A stretch of 64,000 nucleotides of DNA from Nocardia sp. NBC_00416 (GTDB lineage: Bacteria; Actinomycetota; Actinomycetes; Mycobacteriales; Mycobacteriaceae). This document shows positions 32,108 to 40,579 of the stretch, one piece after another. Each line of letters opens with the position of its first letter. Position 1 is the first letter of the stretch. Position numbers and translations under genes: made by a program. The notes under the pieces are model-generated. The model was not told the origin of the DNA. It saw only the letters and a program-made list of their open reading frames with translations, and made no database searches. Location: positions 7,070,501-7,134,500 of the forward strand of contig NZ_CP107932.1 in NCBI RefSeq assembly GCF_036032445.1, in the 5' to 3' direction.

Positions 32108-32833
32108 TCAGCTCGCGGCTGATTCCGGGATCCGGGGAAGGTGTGAGGTGGGCCCCGACGGAACGTTCTTCTTCAGGCTGGAGGCGTAGACGTCGACGTA
32201 CTCCTGACCCGACATCCGCATCAGCTCGTACATGACCTCGTCGGTGACCGCGCGCTCGACGAAGCGGTTCCCGCCCATCCCCTCGTAGCGGGAGAAATCG
32301 ATCGGTTTGCCGAACTTCACCGTCACCTTGCGCCGCCGCCACCGGAACGGTCCGGGCGGGCTCACCTCGTCGGTGCCGGTCACGGCGACCGGGATCACCG
32401 GGACCCCGGTCTCCAGCGCGAGCCGGGCCATTCCCGTTTTGCCCTTGTACAGCCGGCCGTCGGGGGAGCGGGTTCCCTCCGGGTACAGGCCGACGAGCCT
32501 GCCTTCGTCCAGAAGTGCGCGGGCCGCGTGCAGCGCGTCCTCGGCGGCGTCGGCGCCACTGCGGTCGATCGGGTACTGACCGGAGGCGCTGAAGAAGAAC
32601 TTCTGCAGCCGGCCCTTCAGCCCCGGGGTGTTGAAGTATTCGGCCTTGGCCAGATAGTTGATCCGCCGCGGGCTGGACAGCGGAGCGAAAAGCCAATCCG
32701 CGAAGGAGAGATGGTTACCCGCCATGATGGCCGCGCCGTCGGCCGGGATGTTCTCCACGCCCTCCACCTCGGGCCGGTTGTACAGGTTGATGAACGGACC
32801 CAGCAGCACAAACTTAAGCAGCCAGTAGAACAT
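32108..32833 (-). CDS. 1-acyl-sn-glycerol-3-phosphate acyltransferase (PlsC type)
   Basis: Membrane-associated acyltransferase of 241 residues that adds the second acyl chain in phosphatidic acid synthesis or acylates a related lipid. The HX4D motif is in NHLSFADW (His41, Asp46) and the substrate motif YPEGTRS is at 117-123. A hydrophobic N terminus (LLKFVLLGPFINLY) anchors it. A homologue, Rv2182c, is in the same neighbourhood in M. tuberculosis. trpF follows after 22 bases. Confidence 0.92.
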   Translation of the reverse strand: MFYWLLKFVLLGPFINLYNRPEVEGVENIPADGAAIMAGNHLSFADWLFAPLSSPRRINYLAKAEYFNTPGLKGRLQKFFFSASGQYPIDRSGADAAEDALHAARALLDEGRLVGLYPEGTRSPDGRLYKGKTGMARLALETGVPVIPVAVTGTDEVSPPGPFRWRRRKVTVKFGKPIDFSRYEGMGGNRFVERAVTDEVMYELMRMSGQEYVDVYASSLKKNVPSGPTSHLPRIPESAAS

Positions 32834-33042
32834 GACGTCCTTACTCCGGGAACCGGGATGGAATTGGGGGAATGCCTCTCGCCTGCCGACTCTACCGCCG
32901 GTCGCAGATCACATCCAACCCCGACGGATAATCTCACTCACAGCTTCGGTCCGGCTCTTCACCAGGGCGTTTCGTATTCGTGAACGCCCCGCGACAACTA
33001 TTCGGGCATTTCGGATCGCCCGCAGCCGACGTAACCGCCGGA
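32834..33042. other. plsC upstream region
   Basis: 209 bases that should contain the plsC promoter on the minus strand; together with the following repeat it makes a 360-base gap. No gene or RNA was recognised. Confidence 0.5.
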
Positions 33043-33193
33043 GTCGAGTTCAGCGAGACGCCACAAAGGGTTGAGGCCCGTCCCGGCGTTCAGCCCTCGA
33101 AGCGCATGCGCCGCAGGCGCGAGTCTCGAGGGCTGAACGCCGGGACCAAGAGGGCCTCAACCCCCGCGCGCGCCAGCGCGCCGATAACACAGC
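33043..33193 (-). repeat. Family-2 palindromic element, copy b
   Basis: Near-identical to copy a, with the same 18-bp inverted repeat at 33083-33100 and 33126-33143. On the minus strand it begins at the stop codon of the ROK kinase gene with leader CTGTGTTATCG and a GGCGCGCTGGCGCGC hairpin. Confidence 0.9.
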
Positions 33194-34183
33194 TCACCCC
33201 CGCGACGCCGCGGGCGGCGCCTTCAACACAGTGCGGGCCAGTTCGGCGGCGCCGATCATTCCGGCCGCCTCCCCGAGCTGGGTGGTGCGGATGCGGGCCA
33301 GCGGCCGATGCCCGTGCCCGGTGACCGCGGCCGCGTACTCTTCGCGCGCTTCGTCGAGGAACAGTGGCGCCGAACTGCTCACCCCGCCGGCGATCACCAC
33401 CAGGTCGGGGTCGAAGATATCGCCGACGAAGGCCAGGCCCAGGCCGAGCCAGCGGGCGAATTCCGCCATGACACGGACAGCCAGCGGGTCGCCGTCGTGG
33501 GCGGCGTCGGCCACCCGGCGGCCGGTGAGCGCGCCCGGATCGGCCACGACCTCACGGGCCAGCGCCGACGGTGTGGCATCGGTGGCCAGCAGTTCGATCG
33601 CGGTCTCGGCCAGCGCCGTGCCGCTGCAGTACCGCTCCCAGCACCCGCGCTTCCCGCAGCCGCAGTCGCGGCCCTGGGGGACCACCTGGAGGTGGCCGAG
33701 TTCCGGTGCGACCCCGTGGGTGCCGCGATACAGTTCGCCGTCGATCAGCAGCGCGGCGCCGATACCGGTGCCGATCGCCACCAGGACCACATTGTGGCCG
33801 CCGGCGGCGGCGCCGAATCGGTATTCGGCCCACATCGCGGCATTGGCGTCGTGTTCGAGCAGGACGGGGAGCCCGAGCCGCTCGGTCAGCCTTTTCGCGA
33901 CCGGAGCGTCGCGCCAGGGCAGGTGCGGGGCGAAACGCACGGTGCTGCGATCGTGCGAGATGAAACCGGCCACGGCCAGGCCGACCGCGTCGAGTGCGTG
34001 CCGGGCGGAGAGTTCGCGGACCGCGCGATCGAGCGCGGCCTCCAACGCCGCCGCCGAATGCGGCGTGGGGTACTGCACCGTATCGAGGACTTCGCCGGTG
34101 CCGTCGACCACCGACGCGCGGATATTGGTGCCCCCGATATCGATTCCGACGGTCAGCGGGGCGCCCGGGCCGGATGCGGTCAT
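33194..34183 (-). CDS. glkA: ROK-family glucokinase
   Basis: 329-residue ROK sugar kinase. It has the phosphate-binding DIGGTNIRA at residues 15-23, the catalytic Asp in LEHDANAAMWAE, the sugar-binding HGVAPELGHLQV and the zinc motif CGCGKRGCWERYCSG. It phosphorylates glucose (or a close hexose) with ATP; polyphosphate use seems unlikely without the PPGK signature. The ATG overlaps the stop of the upstream gene as ATGA. It is the last gene of a five-gene minus-strand run with SRPBCC and ATPase genes. Confidence 0.92.
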   Translation of the reverse strand: MTASGPGAPLTVGIDIGGTNIRASVVDGTGEVLDTVQYPTPHSAAALEAALDRAVRELSARHALDAVGLAVAGFISHDRSTVRFAPHLPWRDAPVAKRLTERLGLPVLLEHDANAAMWAEYRFGAAAGGHNVVLVAIGTGIGAALLIDGELYRGTHGVAPELGHLQVVPQGRDCGCGKRGCWERYCSGTALAETAIELLATDATPSALAREVVADPGALTGRRVADAAHDGDPLAVRVMAEFARWLGLGLAFVGDIFDPDLVVIAGGVSSSAPLFLDEAREEYAAAVTGHGHRPLARIRTTQLGEAAGMIGAAELARTVLKAPPAASRG

Positions 34184-34713
34184 TGTTTGATGTTCACGGG
34201 GATACCGACATAGCGGGTCTTCCCGGCGGACGGGACCCGGCCATCAGGGGCGGCGTCGCCGGTCGCGGTGGGATCGGTGGTCTCGTCCGGCGAGCTGCCG
34301 GCGCCGGTGGGCTCCGCCTGCGCCCGATCCGTATCTCCGGTGGCCGCGGCCGTTGCGGCTGGCCCGGCGGCCGAGTCGTGGTGGGGGTGACCGTACGCGG
34401 CAGCGGTTTCCGGCCCGTGATCATGCGGCGCGACCGGGTCCACCGGCACCCCGGCCAACGCTTCGCGCAGCACCGTTACGATCGCGGTGCCGTGGGCCGC
34501 CACCGTGCTCAGGACCTCATGATGCTCCCCGCGGACCAGTGCCGCCGCGGCGCACAGCGGGCACCAGGTGCAATTGGACCACTCCGGTTGCCCTTCCGCC
34601 GCGGCGGTGCGCAGGACCGGTTCGACACGTTCGAGCACGGCCTCGGCGAGCATGCGGAGTTCATCGGCGAATTCGGCGACGCCCTCGGGCTGGCGATAGC
34701 GGGTTCCGGTCAC
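34180..34713 (-). CDS. Conserved hypothetical protein with CxxCxxC motif (Rv2183c-like)
   Basis: A 177-residue protein of unknown function. The N-terminal 80 residues are helical and contain CTWCPLC, a possible metal or redox site. The C-terminal half is low-complexity Ala/Thr/Asp/Pro and ends TRYVGIPVNIKQ. GTG 34713 overlaps the ATPase stop (GTGA), and its stop overlaps the glucokinase start. A protein of this kind lies at the same place in M. tuberculosis, always beside the ATPase, so the two probably work together (inference). Confidence 0.75.
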   Translation of the reverse strand: MTGTRYRQPEGVAEFADELRMLAEAVLERVEPVLRTAAAEGQPEWSNCTWCPLCAAAALVRGEHHEVLSTVAAHGTAIVTVLREALAGVPVDPVAPHDHGPETAAAYGHPHHDSAAGPAATAAATGDTDRAQAEPTGAGSSPDETTDPTATGDAAPDGRVPSAGKTRYVGIPVNIKQ

Positions 34714-36083
34714 TGCGGCCACTCCTGCGGGTCGGGACGGAAACGGATCACGAGGTATCCGTTGTCCAGTTCGGCGGTGCTGACAGTGCAGCGGCGTAGC
34801 ACGGGTGCCAGGCGCAACCGGCGGCGGACGCCGTCCGCTCCCACGATCAAATCGTCCTCCACTCGTCCGAGTCGTAAGGTCGCCGGATCGGCGACCGGCA
34901 GATGGATACGCATCGCGTACACCGACTGCAGACCGGCGCCGGACTCCAGCCGGACCCCGGACGCGGCGGTATCGGTATCGTGCGGTGGCGCCGAACCCGG
35001 ATCGTCGCGCACCACGCCGCCGCTGTCGAGCCGAACTCGGTCGTCGAGTTCGCTCTCGGAGCCCACAGCGTCCTCCGCGACCACGTACGACAGCGCGGCC
35101 AGCGGGCCGATCCCGACCGGTTCGGCGCCGGTATGCCCCGCGACGAGCACCGGAATCTCGGGCATCGAGCGCCGCAGCCCGGCGATCACATCGAACTGTT
35201 CGGCACAGCGGTTCAGATACCAGCGCACGGCGGGATGCTGTGGTTCCGGACCCGGGGGCGGCACCGGAGCCAGCACCTTGTTCACCACCACCGCGTCCAG
35301 CCGCAGCCCGAGCAGCGCCGTCGCCGATCGCACGCGTGCGGATTCGGCGACCGAGACCCGTTCGGCCAGCGTGATGAGGCGGGCGCTGGTGCGCTCGGTA
35401 TCGGCGAGCAGATCCCGGACCTCGGTGACCGCGGCGACGATCCGCTGCACCGTCGCCGCCAGGACGGCCCGGCGGATGTCGGTGCCGATCGAACTCATCA
35501 TCCGCTGATGCGGCGGCCAGACCCGGTCCAGGTAGCCGAGCATGGTCTCGGGTGCGGTGACGATGCGCAGCATATCGGCGGTCGGCGGGCAGTCCAGGAC
35601 GATCGCGTCCCATTCGTCCTCGGCCGCGTACTGGGCGATCTCCACCAGCATGAGCAGTTCCTGGACCCCGGGCAAACCGGTGATCTCGGCCGGATCCAGT
35701 GCGCTCAGATCGAGTCCGTGATCATGGCCCGGATCCGCACCCAGCAGCGCGGCGACGGTGCCGAAGCGGTCTTCCAGCAGCGCCAGCGAATCCAGTTCGA
35801 TCACCTCCAGCCCCGGGACGACCTGGGTGATCCCGGGGACGGTGCCCGCGTCGTGCGCGAAGCGGAACCCCAGTGCGTCGCCCAGGGAGTGCGCCTGATC
35901 CAGCGAAGCCACCAGAATCCGCTGACCGGCCCGGGCGCAACTCATGGCCCGGGCGCACGCCAGCGTCGTCTTTCCGACACCGCCCTTACCGACGAACAGT
36001 TCGACCCGTGTGCGTGGTCGCGCGCCGCGGGCGGGCCGGCCGCCGCCGCGGTGATGGTCTCCGGAGCGTTGCGGCCCGGTCAG
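34710..36083 (-). CDS. ArsA/GET3-like P-loop ATPase (Rv2184c-like), probable CTG start
   Basis: An ArsA-type ATPase of about 457 residues. The deviant Walker A GKGGVGKTT is at residues 32-40, and the switch region LDCPPTADMLR marks the class. Such ATPases move or insert proteins or metals; the client is unknown. The first conventional start codon in this frame (ATG 35945) lies after the P-loop, so it cannot be the real start. I propose CTG 36083, which overlaps the upstream stop as CTGA, mimicking the ATGA/GTGA overlaps of the operon. A start-codon change or sequence error is the alternative. Confidence 0.75.
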   Translation of the reverse strand: MTGPQRSGDHHRGGGRPARGARPRTRVELFVGKGGVGKTTLACARAMSCARAGQRILVASLDQAHSLGDALGFRFAHDAGTVPGITQVVPGLEVIELDSLALLEDRFGTVAALLGADPGHDHGLDLSALDPAEITGLPGVQELLMLVEIAQYAAEDEWDAIVLDCPPTADMLRIVTAPETMLGYLDRVWPPHQRMMSSIGTDIRRAVLAATVQRIVAAVTEVRDLLADTERTSARLITLAERVSVAESARVRSATALLGLRLDAVVVNKVLAPVPPPGPEPQHPAVRWYLNRCAEQFDVIAGLRRSMPEIPVLVAGHTGAEPVGIGPLAALSYVVAEDAVGSESELDDRVRLDSGGVVRDDPGSAPPHDTDTAASGVRLESGAGLQSVYAMRIHLPVADPATLRLGRVEDDLIVGADGVRRRLRLAPVLRRCTVSTAELDNGYLVIRFRPDPQEWPQ

Positions 36084-36517
36084 CCTTCGACCCGTTTCTT
36101 CAGTTCCTTGAGCGCGGTATCGGTGATCACCTTCTCCGCCTTGCGTTTGAACATGCCGATCATCGGAATGGTCAGGTCCACGGTCAGTTCGTAACGCACC
36201 TCGGTGCCGCCGCCGGGCTGTTCGACGAGTTCGTAGCGGCCCTCCTGGGCCTTCTGCAGTTCGCCGCTCACCAGTGTCCAGCTGACCGCGAGATCATCGG
36301 GCTGCCACGTGTAGGACAGCACGTAGGTGTCTTTGACCACGCCCGCGTCCAGCACGAACCGGGCGGTCCGGGCCCGGCCGTCGGGCCCGGTCTCGAGCAC
36401 CTCCACCGACTTGGCCGCCGATACCCATTCCGGGTAGGACGCCAGATCGGCGATAACGGACATCACCTGCCCTGCGGGCGCCGCGATGACGATCGATCTC
36501 TGGGTCCGGTCGGCCAT
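36080..36517 (-). CDS. SRPBCC / polyketide cyclase-like protein
   Basis: A 145-residue START/Bet v1-like lipid-binding fold: IVIAAPAGQVMSVIADLASYPEW at the start, cut here as IAAPAGQVMSVIADL and ASYPEW, and a C-terminal helix ITDTALKELKKRVEG. The fold binds hydrophobic ligands; cyclase activity is not implied. It matches Rv2185c in position. It lies 42 bases after a second SRPBCC gene and ends on the ATPase start. Confidence 0.88.
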   Translation of the reverse strand: MADRTQRSIVIAAPAGQVMSVIADLASYPEWVSAAKSVEVLETGPDGRARTARFVLDAGVVKDTYVLSYTWQPDDLAVSWTLVSGELQKAQEGRYELVEQPGGGTEVRYELTVDLTIPMIGMFKRKAEKVITDTALKELKKRVEG

Positions 36518-36559
36518 AGGTTCTCAGTGATTCCTTTCGGCGGTGCGGTGCAGGATTCG

Positions 36560-36940
36560 TCAGTTCTCGTGCGGAGCGACCCCGGCCGGGCGGTCGTCCT
36601 CGAGCCGGTCCTTGATCTCGAAGGACATCACCTTGCCCGCCACCCGGCGATCCCGGTTGGCGGCGGCCAGTTTGCGTGGCGGCAGCGACTGCGCGGGTTC
36701 GGCGTGTAAGAAGTAGTGCAGGATCACGCCGTCCAGCGACGGTTCCAGCCATACTTCCATGGTTCCGGTCAGTGCGCCCCGCACCGACCAGCGAATCCCT
36801 TTGTCGCCGCGATCTTCCCGGATATCCAGTTCGAGATCGGGCCACCAGCGCCGCCATTGACCCGGGGCCGCCAGCGCGGCCGCCACCGCGGCGCCGGGGG
36901 CGGCGAGGAAGGTTTGGTCCGCGACCTGGATACTGCTCAC
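36560..36940 (-). CDS. SRPBCC-family protein
   Basis: A 126-residue small SRPBCC-like protein: FLAAPGAAVAAALAAPGQW, then a tryptophan-rich strand (WRRWWPDLEL), a beta-sheet of DKGIRWSVRGALTGTMEVWL, and a helical tail RKLAAANRDRRVAGKVMSFE. It is the first gene of the run that continues through the second SRPBCC protein, the ATPase and glucokinase. The ligand is unknown. Confidence 0.8.
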   Translation of the reverse strand: MSSIQVADQTFLAAPGAAVAAALAAPGQWRRWWPDLELDIREDRGDKGIRWSVRGALTGTMEVWLEPSLDGVILHYFLHAEPAQSLPPRKLAAANRDRRVAGKVMSFEIKDRLEDDRPAGVAPHEN

Positions 36941-37027
36941 CCGGGTGAGCGTAGTAGATCGGCCTTCGGTAACGGCACCAGCTTCCTGCTGGACCGCGAA
37001 GGTGTCCGAAACCGCGGTGCGCGAAGG

Positions 37028-38155
37028 TCAGTACAACAGTTGCCGGAGGCGGGCGCCGAGGGCGTCCCAACGCCATTGGCGTTCGACGAAGGCGCGCCCG
37101 GCCGCGCCCATCGCGGCGGCCGCCTCGCGGTCGGCGAGGATATCGGCGATCGCCTCGGCGACATGGTCGGCACGGCGTCCGTCCACCACCCGTCCCGTCT
37201 CGCCGTCGAGCACCGTTTCCGGGGCGCCGCCCGATAGTCCGGCTACCACCGGGACGCCCGACGCGGAAGCTTCCAGATAGACGATGCCGAGCCCCTCCAC
37301 ATCCAGTCCCGCGCCGCGGGTCCGGGCGGGCATCGCGAATACGTCGGCGAGCGTGTGATGGGCGGCGAGTTCGTCCGCGGGCACGCGGCCGGTGAACACG
37401 ACGTCGTCGGCGAGGCCCAGGGCATCGGCGAGTCCGCGCAGCCGCTCTTCGTAGGGGCCGCTGCCGGCGATGACGAGGACCGCGCCGGGTACCAGTTCGC
37501 GGATCCGGTGCATGGCGATCAGGAGTACGTCCTGACCTTTGCGCGGCACCAGCCGGGACAGGCACAGCACCGTGGGGCGGTCGCCGAGGCCGTAGCGCTG
37601 CCGGAGTTCCGCGCGGGCGGCGGGGTCGGGGCGGAAGATCTCGGTGTCCACACCGGGCGGCAGGTATTCGAGCGCGGCCTCGGGGCCGAACGCGGAGGAG
37701 AATCGCCGGCGCGTGTACTTGCTGACATAGGTGACGACATCGGTCTGGTCGCCGATGACGCGCAGTGCCTGTCGCGCGGCCGGCAACATCGACCAGCCGA
37801 CCTCGTGGCCGTGGGTGCTCGCCACGATCCGGTCCGCGCCGGCGCGGCGCAGCGCCGGGGACAGCAGGGCCAGCGGCGCGGCCGCGCCGAACCACACCGA
37901 TTCACAGCCTTCGGCCCGCAGCACCTTCCGTGCACGCCGTAGTACCGCCGGTGTGGGCACCATCAGGGTGGTGGGGTGGCGGACCACCTGGAACGGTTGT
38001 TTCGCGTCGAATCGGGTGTGACTGTCACCGCGCCACCGGGGCGCGTAGACGACCAGATCGTCCGGGCACAACTGTCCGGCCAGCGCCTGCAGATACGACT
38101 GGATACCTCCCGGCCGTGGCGGGAAATCATTGGTAACCAGCAGAGTTCGAGCCAT
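37028..38155 (-). CDS. pimB: GDP-mannose-dependent phosphatidylinositol mannosyltransferase PimB'
   Basis: GT4 glycosyltransferase of 375 residues that adds the second mannose to phosphatidylinositol monomannoside, on the way to lipomannan and lipoarabinomannan. Signatures: TNDFPPRPGGIQSY, STHGHEVGWSMLP, SRLVPRKGQD, and the EX7E motif in EGLGIVYLEASASGVPVV. The start is ATG 38155 (MARTLLVTNDF), 7 bases after TACTGT. Position matches Rv2188c. Confidence 0.93.
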   Translation of the reverse strand: MARTLLVTNDFPPRPGGIQSYLQALAGQLCPDDLVVYAPRWRGDSHTRFDAKQPFQVVRHPTTLMVPTPAVLRRARKVLRAEGCESVWFGAAAPLALLSPALRRAGADRIVASTHGHEVGWSMLPAARQALRVIGDQTDVVTYVSKYTRRRFSSAFGPEAALEYLPPGVDTEIFRPDPAARAELRQRYGLGDRPTVLCLSRLVPRKGQDVLLIAMHRIRELVPGAVLVIAGSGPYEERLRGLADALGLADDVVFTGRVPADELAAHHTLADVFAMPARTRGAGLDVEGLGIVYLEASASGVPVVAGLSGGAPETVLDGETGRVVDGRRADHVAEAIADILADREAAAAMGAAGRAFVERQWRWDALGARLRQLLY

Positions 38156-38162
38156 ACGACCC

Positions 38163-38168
38163 ACAGTA
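38163..38168 (-). promoter_or_regulatory. -10 box of pimB'
   Basis: TACTGT on the minus strand ends 7 bases before the ATG of pimB' with no ribosome-binding site between. Confidence 0.5.
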
Positions 38169-38200
38169 TTGGCGCGCTGTCGGCGGCGGTGCTTCGGGTA

Positions 38201-39286
38201 TCAGTAGCGGCGGGCCGAATGGTAGGGGGTGGAATCCATCGGTGCGACGGCCACGGGGACACCGAAGGTGGACGCGTGCAGCATGAGGCCGTTGCCGGCG
38301 TAGATGCCGACATGGGAGATGTCGTCGTAGAAGAACACGACGTCGCCGGGCTGGAGGTCGCCCCGGTCGACCGGGATGCCGTACGCCGCCTGCGCCGAAC
38401 TGGTGCGCGGGACGTCTTTGCCGACCTGTTTGAACGCCCACTGCACCAGCCCGGAGCAGTCGAACTGGTCGGGGCCGGTGGCGCCCCACACATACGGGTC
38501 GCCGACGCGGGTGAGTCCGGCGGCGAGGGCGCTGGTGCCGTTGCCGGGCACCAGGTCACGAAGCAGGCTGTCGCGGTCGAATCCGGGCGGGAACGGCGAG
38601 CCGGCCAGCGCGGTCCGGTCCGTGCTCGACAGCGTGCCCCAGATCTCGATGACCCGGGCCACGGCGCTGCCCAGATCGGTTTGTTTGCGCTGTACATCGT
38701 CGCGGACGGCATCGGCTTGATCGGCGGCGGCGCGGGCGGTGTCGGCGGCGGCGCGCGCCGCCGATTGCGCGGCGGTCGCGGCGTCGGTGGCGCGTTTGTA
38801 CTGTTTGAGCTGGTCGGAGGTCTGGGTGGCGACCACGTCCAGGGTGGACATCTGGTCCAGGAGTTGTTGCGGGGAATCGCTGACCAGCACCGAGAACAGG
38901 CGATTGGTGCGTGCGCCCTGGTAGGCGGCGATGGCGGTGCGGTCGATCATCGGCCGGTAGCGGGCGACCTCGTTCCGGGCCGCGTCCACCGCGGCCGTGG
39001 CCGCGGCGACCTTGGCGTCGGCGTCGCGCTGGACGGCGAGTTTCGCGTCGAGGTCGGCCTGGGCGGTGAGCGCCTGCTGGTTGAGCTGTTCGGTCTGCCG
39101 GGACAGGTCGATCATCTGCTGAACCGCCTCGGTCGCGGAGGTCGGTGCGGGCGCCTGGACGGGGTCGGCGCCGGCGGGGCCACCGCCGTAGAGGGCCGCC
39201 GCGAGGAGTCCGGTCGCCAGGGCCGCGCGTCCGGGACGCCGGTTCCGACTGTGGCCGTAACGCTGACTCCGTTGTTGTGCTGCCAC
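38201..39286 (-). CDS. Secreted NlpC/P60 peptidoglycan endopeptidase with coiled coil
   Basis: 361 residues: a signal peptide (to about residue 40, ending GGGPAGADP), a long Ala/Gln-rich coiled coil (about 45-215), and a C-terminal NlpC/P60 domain. Catalytic Cys is in QFDCSGLVQW and His in ISHVGIYAG. The arrangement matches RipC/Rv2190c-type hydrolases that cut D-Glu-mDAP bonds and are activated through their coiled coil by FtsEX-like partners (family knowledge). The start is GTG 39286. Its promoter shares a block with the next gene. Confidence 0.92.
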   Translation of the reverse strand: MAAQQRSQRYGHSRNRRPGRAALATGLLAAALYGGGPAGADPVQAPAPTSATEAVQQMIDLSRQTEQLNQQALTAQADLDAKLAVQRDADAKVAAATAAVDAARNEVARYRPMIDRTAIAAYQGARTNRLFSVLVSDSPQQLLDQMSTLDVVATQTSDQLKQYKRATDAATAAQSAARAAADTARAAADQADAVRDDVQRKQTDLGSAVARVIEIWGTLSSTDRTALAGSPFPPGFDRDSLLRDLVPGNGTSALAAGLTRVGDPYVWGATGPDQFDCSGLVQWAFKQVGKDVPRTSSAQAAYGIPVDRGDLQPGDVVFFYDDISHVGIYAGNGLMLHASTFGVPVAVAPMDSTPYHSARRY

Positions 39287-39338
39287 AGCTTGCCGTGCCC
39301 CGCTCTCGTTGTGACGCCCGGTTCGAGGACGCCGTCGA

Positions 39339-39357
39339 AGGTCTCGATTAGATTACG
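39339..39357 (-). promoter_or_regulatory. Promoter block of the long NlpC/P60 gene
   Basis: CGTAATCTAATCGAGACCT on the minus strand. TAATCT is a plausible -10 with TGGACA 17 bases upstream. The block is nearly the same as that at 40097-40115 upstream of the second NlpC/P60 gene. Confidence 0.55.
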
Positions 39358-39457
39358 GACGGCCCCGCGGGGTGTCCAGTAGGCGCGAATCGGTCACATC
39401 GAACGGACGGCCGACCCCGGCGTCGAGCGCGCCCCGGACCCACCCCGCGGGCGGCGC

Positions 39458-40036
39458 TCAGTAGCGGCGGGCGCCGGCGAAGGGCATGGACGAGATGGGC
39501 GCCACGGCCACCGGGCTGCCGGAGGTGGCGGCGTGTACGACGTTGCCGTCGCCGGCGTAGAGGCCGGAATGGCCGCCGCCGTAGAACGACACCACGTCGC
39601 CGGGCCGGAGGTCGCCCATCGAGATGGGAGCGCCGGAGGAGAGTTGCGCGTCGCTGGTGCGCGGTAGTTCGCGACCGGCCTGTCTGTACGACCACTGCAC
39701 GAGGCCGGAGCAGTCGAAGGCGTCCGGTCCGGCGGCGCCGTAGACGTAGGGCGCGCCGACCTTCGACAGTGCGGCGTCGAGCGCGAGGTCACCGGCGGTC
39801 TTGGTCGGGGTGACGAACGGCGGCGGCCCCGCGGGGGAGTTGGGCGCCTCGACGCCGGGGATGCCCGCCGGGATCGGGATCTCGTTGGGCACCTCGAAGG
39901 TGCCCACGCCGTGGATCGTCACCGGCTGGGCGGCAGCCGGTGCGGCGGGGACCAGGAATGCGCCCAGGGTGGCAGCGCCGACGGCTCCGGTGACGGCTGC
40001 GCGCCGCGCCTGTCGCTTGACGGTGTTGAACGCCAT
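39458..40036 (-). CDS. Secreted NlpC/P60 peptidoglycan hydrolase, short form
   Basis: 192 residues: signal peptide (ending LVPAAPAAAQ), a Pro-rich spacer, and an NlpC/P60 domain with AFDCSGLVQW and GGHSGLYAG. The C-terminal FAGARRY tail matches the end of the longer neighbour (HSARRY), so the two arose by duplication. It lacks the coiled coil and may be regulated differently. ATG 40036 is preceded by GGAAGGA. An upstream leader of about 60-100 bases carries a block shared with the neighbour. Confidence 0.9.
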   Translation of the reverse strand: MAFNTVKRQARRAAVTGAVGAATLGAFLVPAAPAAAQPVTIHGVGTFEVPNEIPIPAGIPGVEAPNSPAGPPPFVTPTKTAGDLALDAALSKVGAPYVYGAAGPDAFDCSGLVQWSYRQAGRELPRTSDAQLSSGAPISMGDLRPGDVVSFYGGGHSGLYAGDGNVVHAATSGSPVAVAPISSMPFAGARRY

Positions 40037-40096
40037 GATGCGGTCCTTCCGATCTCCCCGCCCGGCCACACCGGGTTGGTGCGCCGAAACTCCGCG

Positions 40097-40115
40097 AGGT
40101 CTCGAAAAGATTACG
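40097..40115 (-). promoter_or_regulatory. Promoter/leader block of the short NlpC/P60 gene
   Basis: CGTAATCTTTTCGAGACCT on the minus strand, 17 of 19 bases identical to the block at 39339-39357. TAATCT could be the -10. About 60 bases of leader (GGAGTTTCGGCGCACCAACC onward) lie before the ATG, and a structured leader such as a c-di-AMP (ydaO) riboswitch is possible but not shown. Confidence 0.45.
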
Positions 40116-40567
40116 AACTGATCACGGTCATTTGTAAAGCCTGCGTCATCGATAAATGTGCGCAATGCAGCTTTCCGCTGGCAAACTGTGCGAGGGAAAT
40201 CACATGCCGTCGAAAGATTGCGTCGCGGTTACGTCTGGATGAGATGGGCGGTCGCCGCCCTTGTTATTGCCGTGCATCTCGAGTGGAAAGCTCATCGCTT
40301 TCCCCAGCTCGAGCGGGGGGATGTCGCGCGCTGGACAGCGACCCTTCTGTGCTGTCGTCCAGTGTTTGCCCGGCCGGCCCGTGGTCGTTTTGGGCTCTCC
40401 GACCATTTTCTGAAGAATTCGGCAATTGCATAGCTAATGGACATCGAATGTGAACTGGCGCACAGTTTGGTGGTGAGAGGTGCGTAAGGGGGAACACAGA
40501 CAGGTTCCGGCCCCGGACAAGATCACGCACAACGATCCGATAGCGCGAATCTGTCGGACCCGCCCCG

Positions 40568-40573
40568 TACCCT
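40568..40573 (+). promoter_or_regulatory. -10 box of the DnaQ-UvrC gene
   Basis: TACCCT, 6 bases before the GTG at 40580, with no ribosome-binding site between. This suggests a leaderless transcript. Confidence 0.55.
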
Positions 40574-40579
40574 GCCGCC

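Larger units (their letters stand above)
40037..40579. other. Divergent intergenic region, NlpC/P60 to DnaQ-UvrC gene
   Basis: 543 bases, less GC-rich than the genes. It holds the leader of the short NlpC/P60 gene (minus strand) and, at its right end, the TACCCT box of the DnaQ-UvrC gene. Nothing convincing is coded here. Confidence 0.6.
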
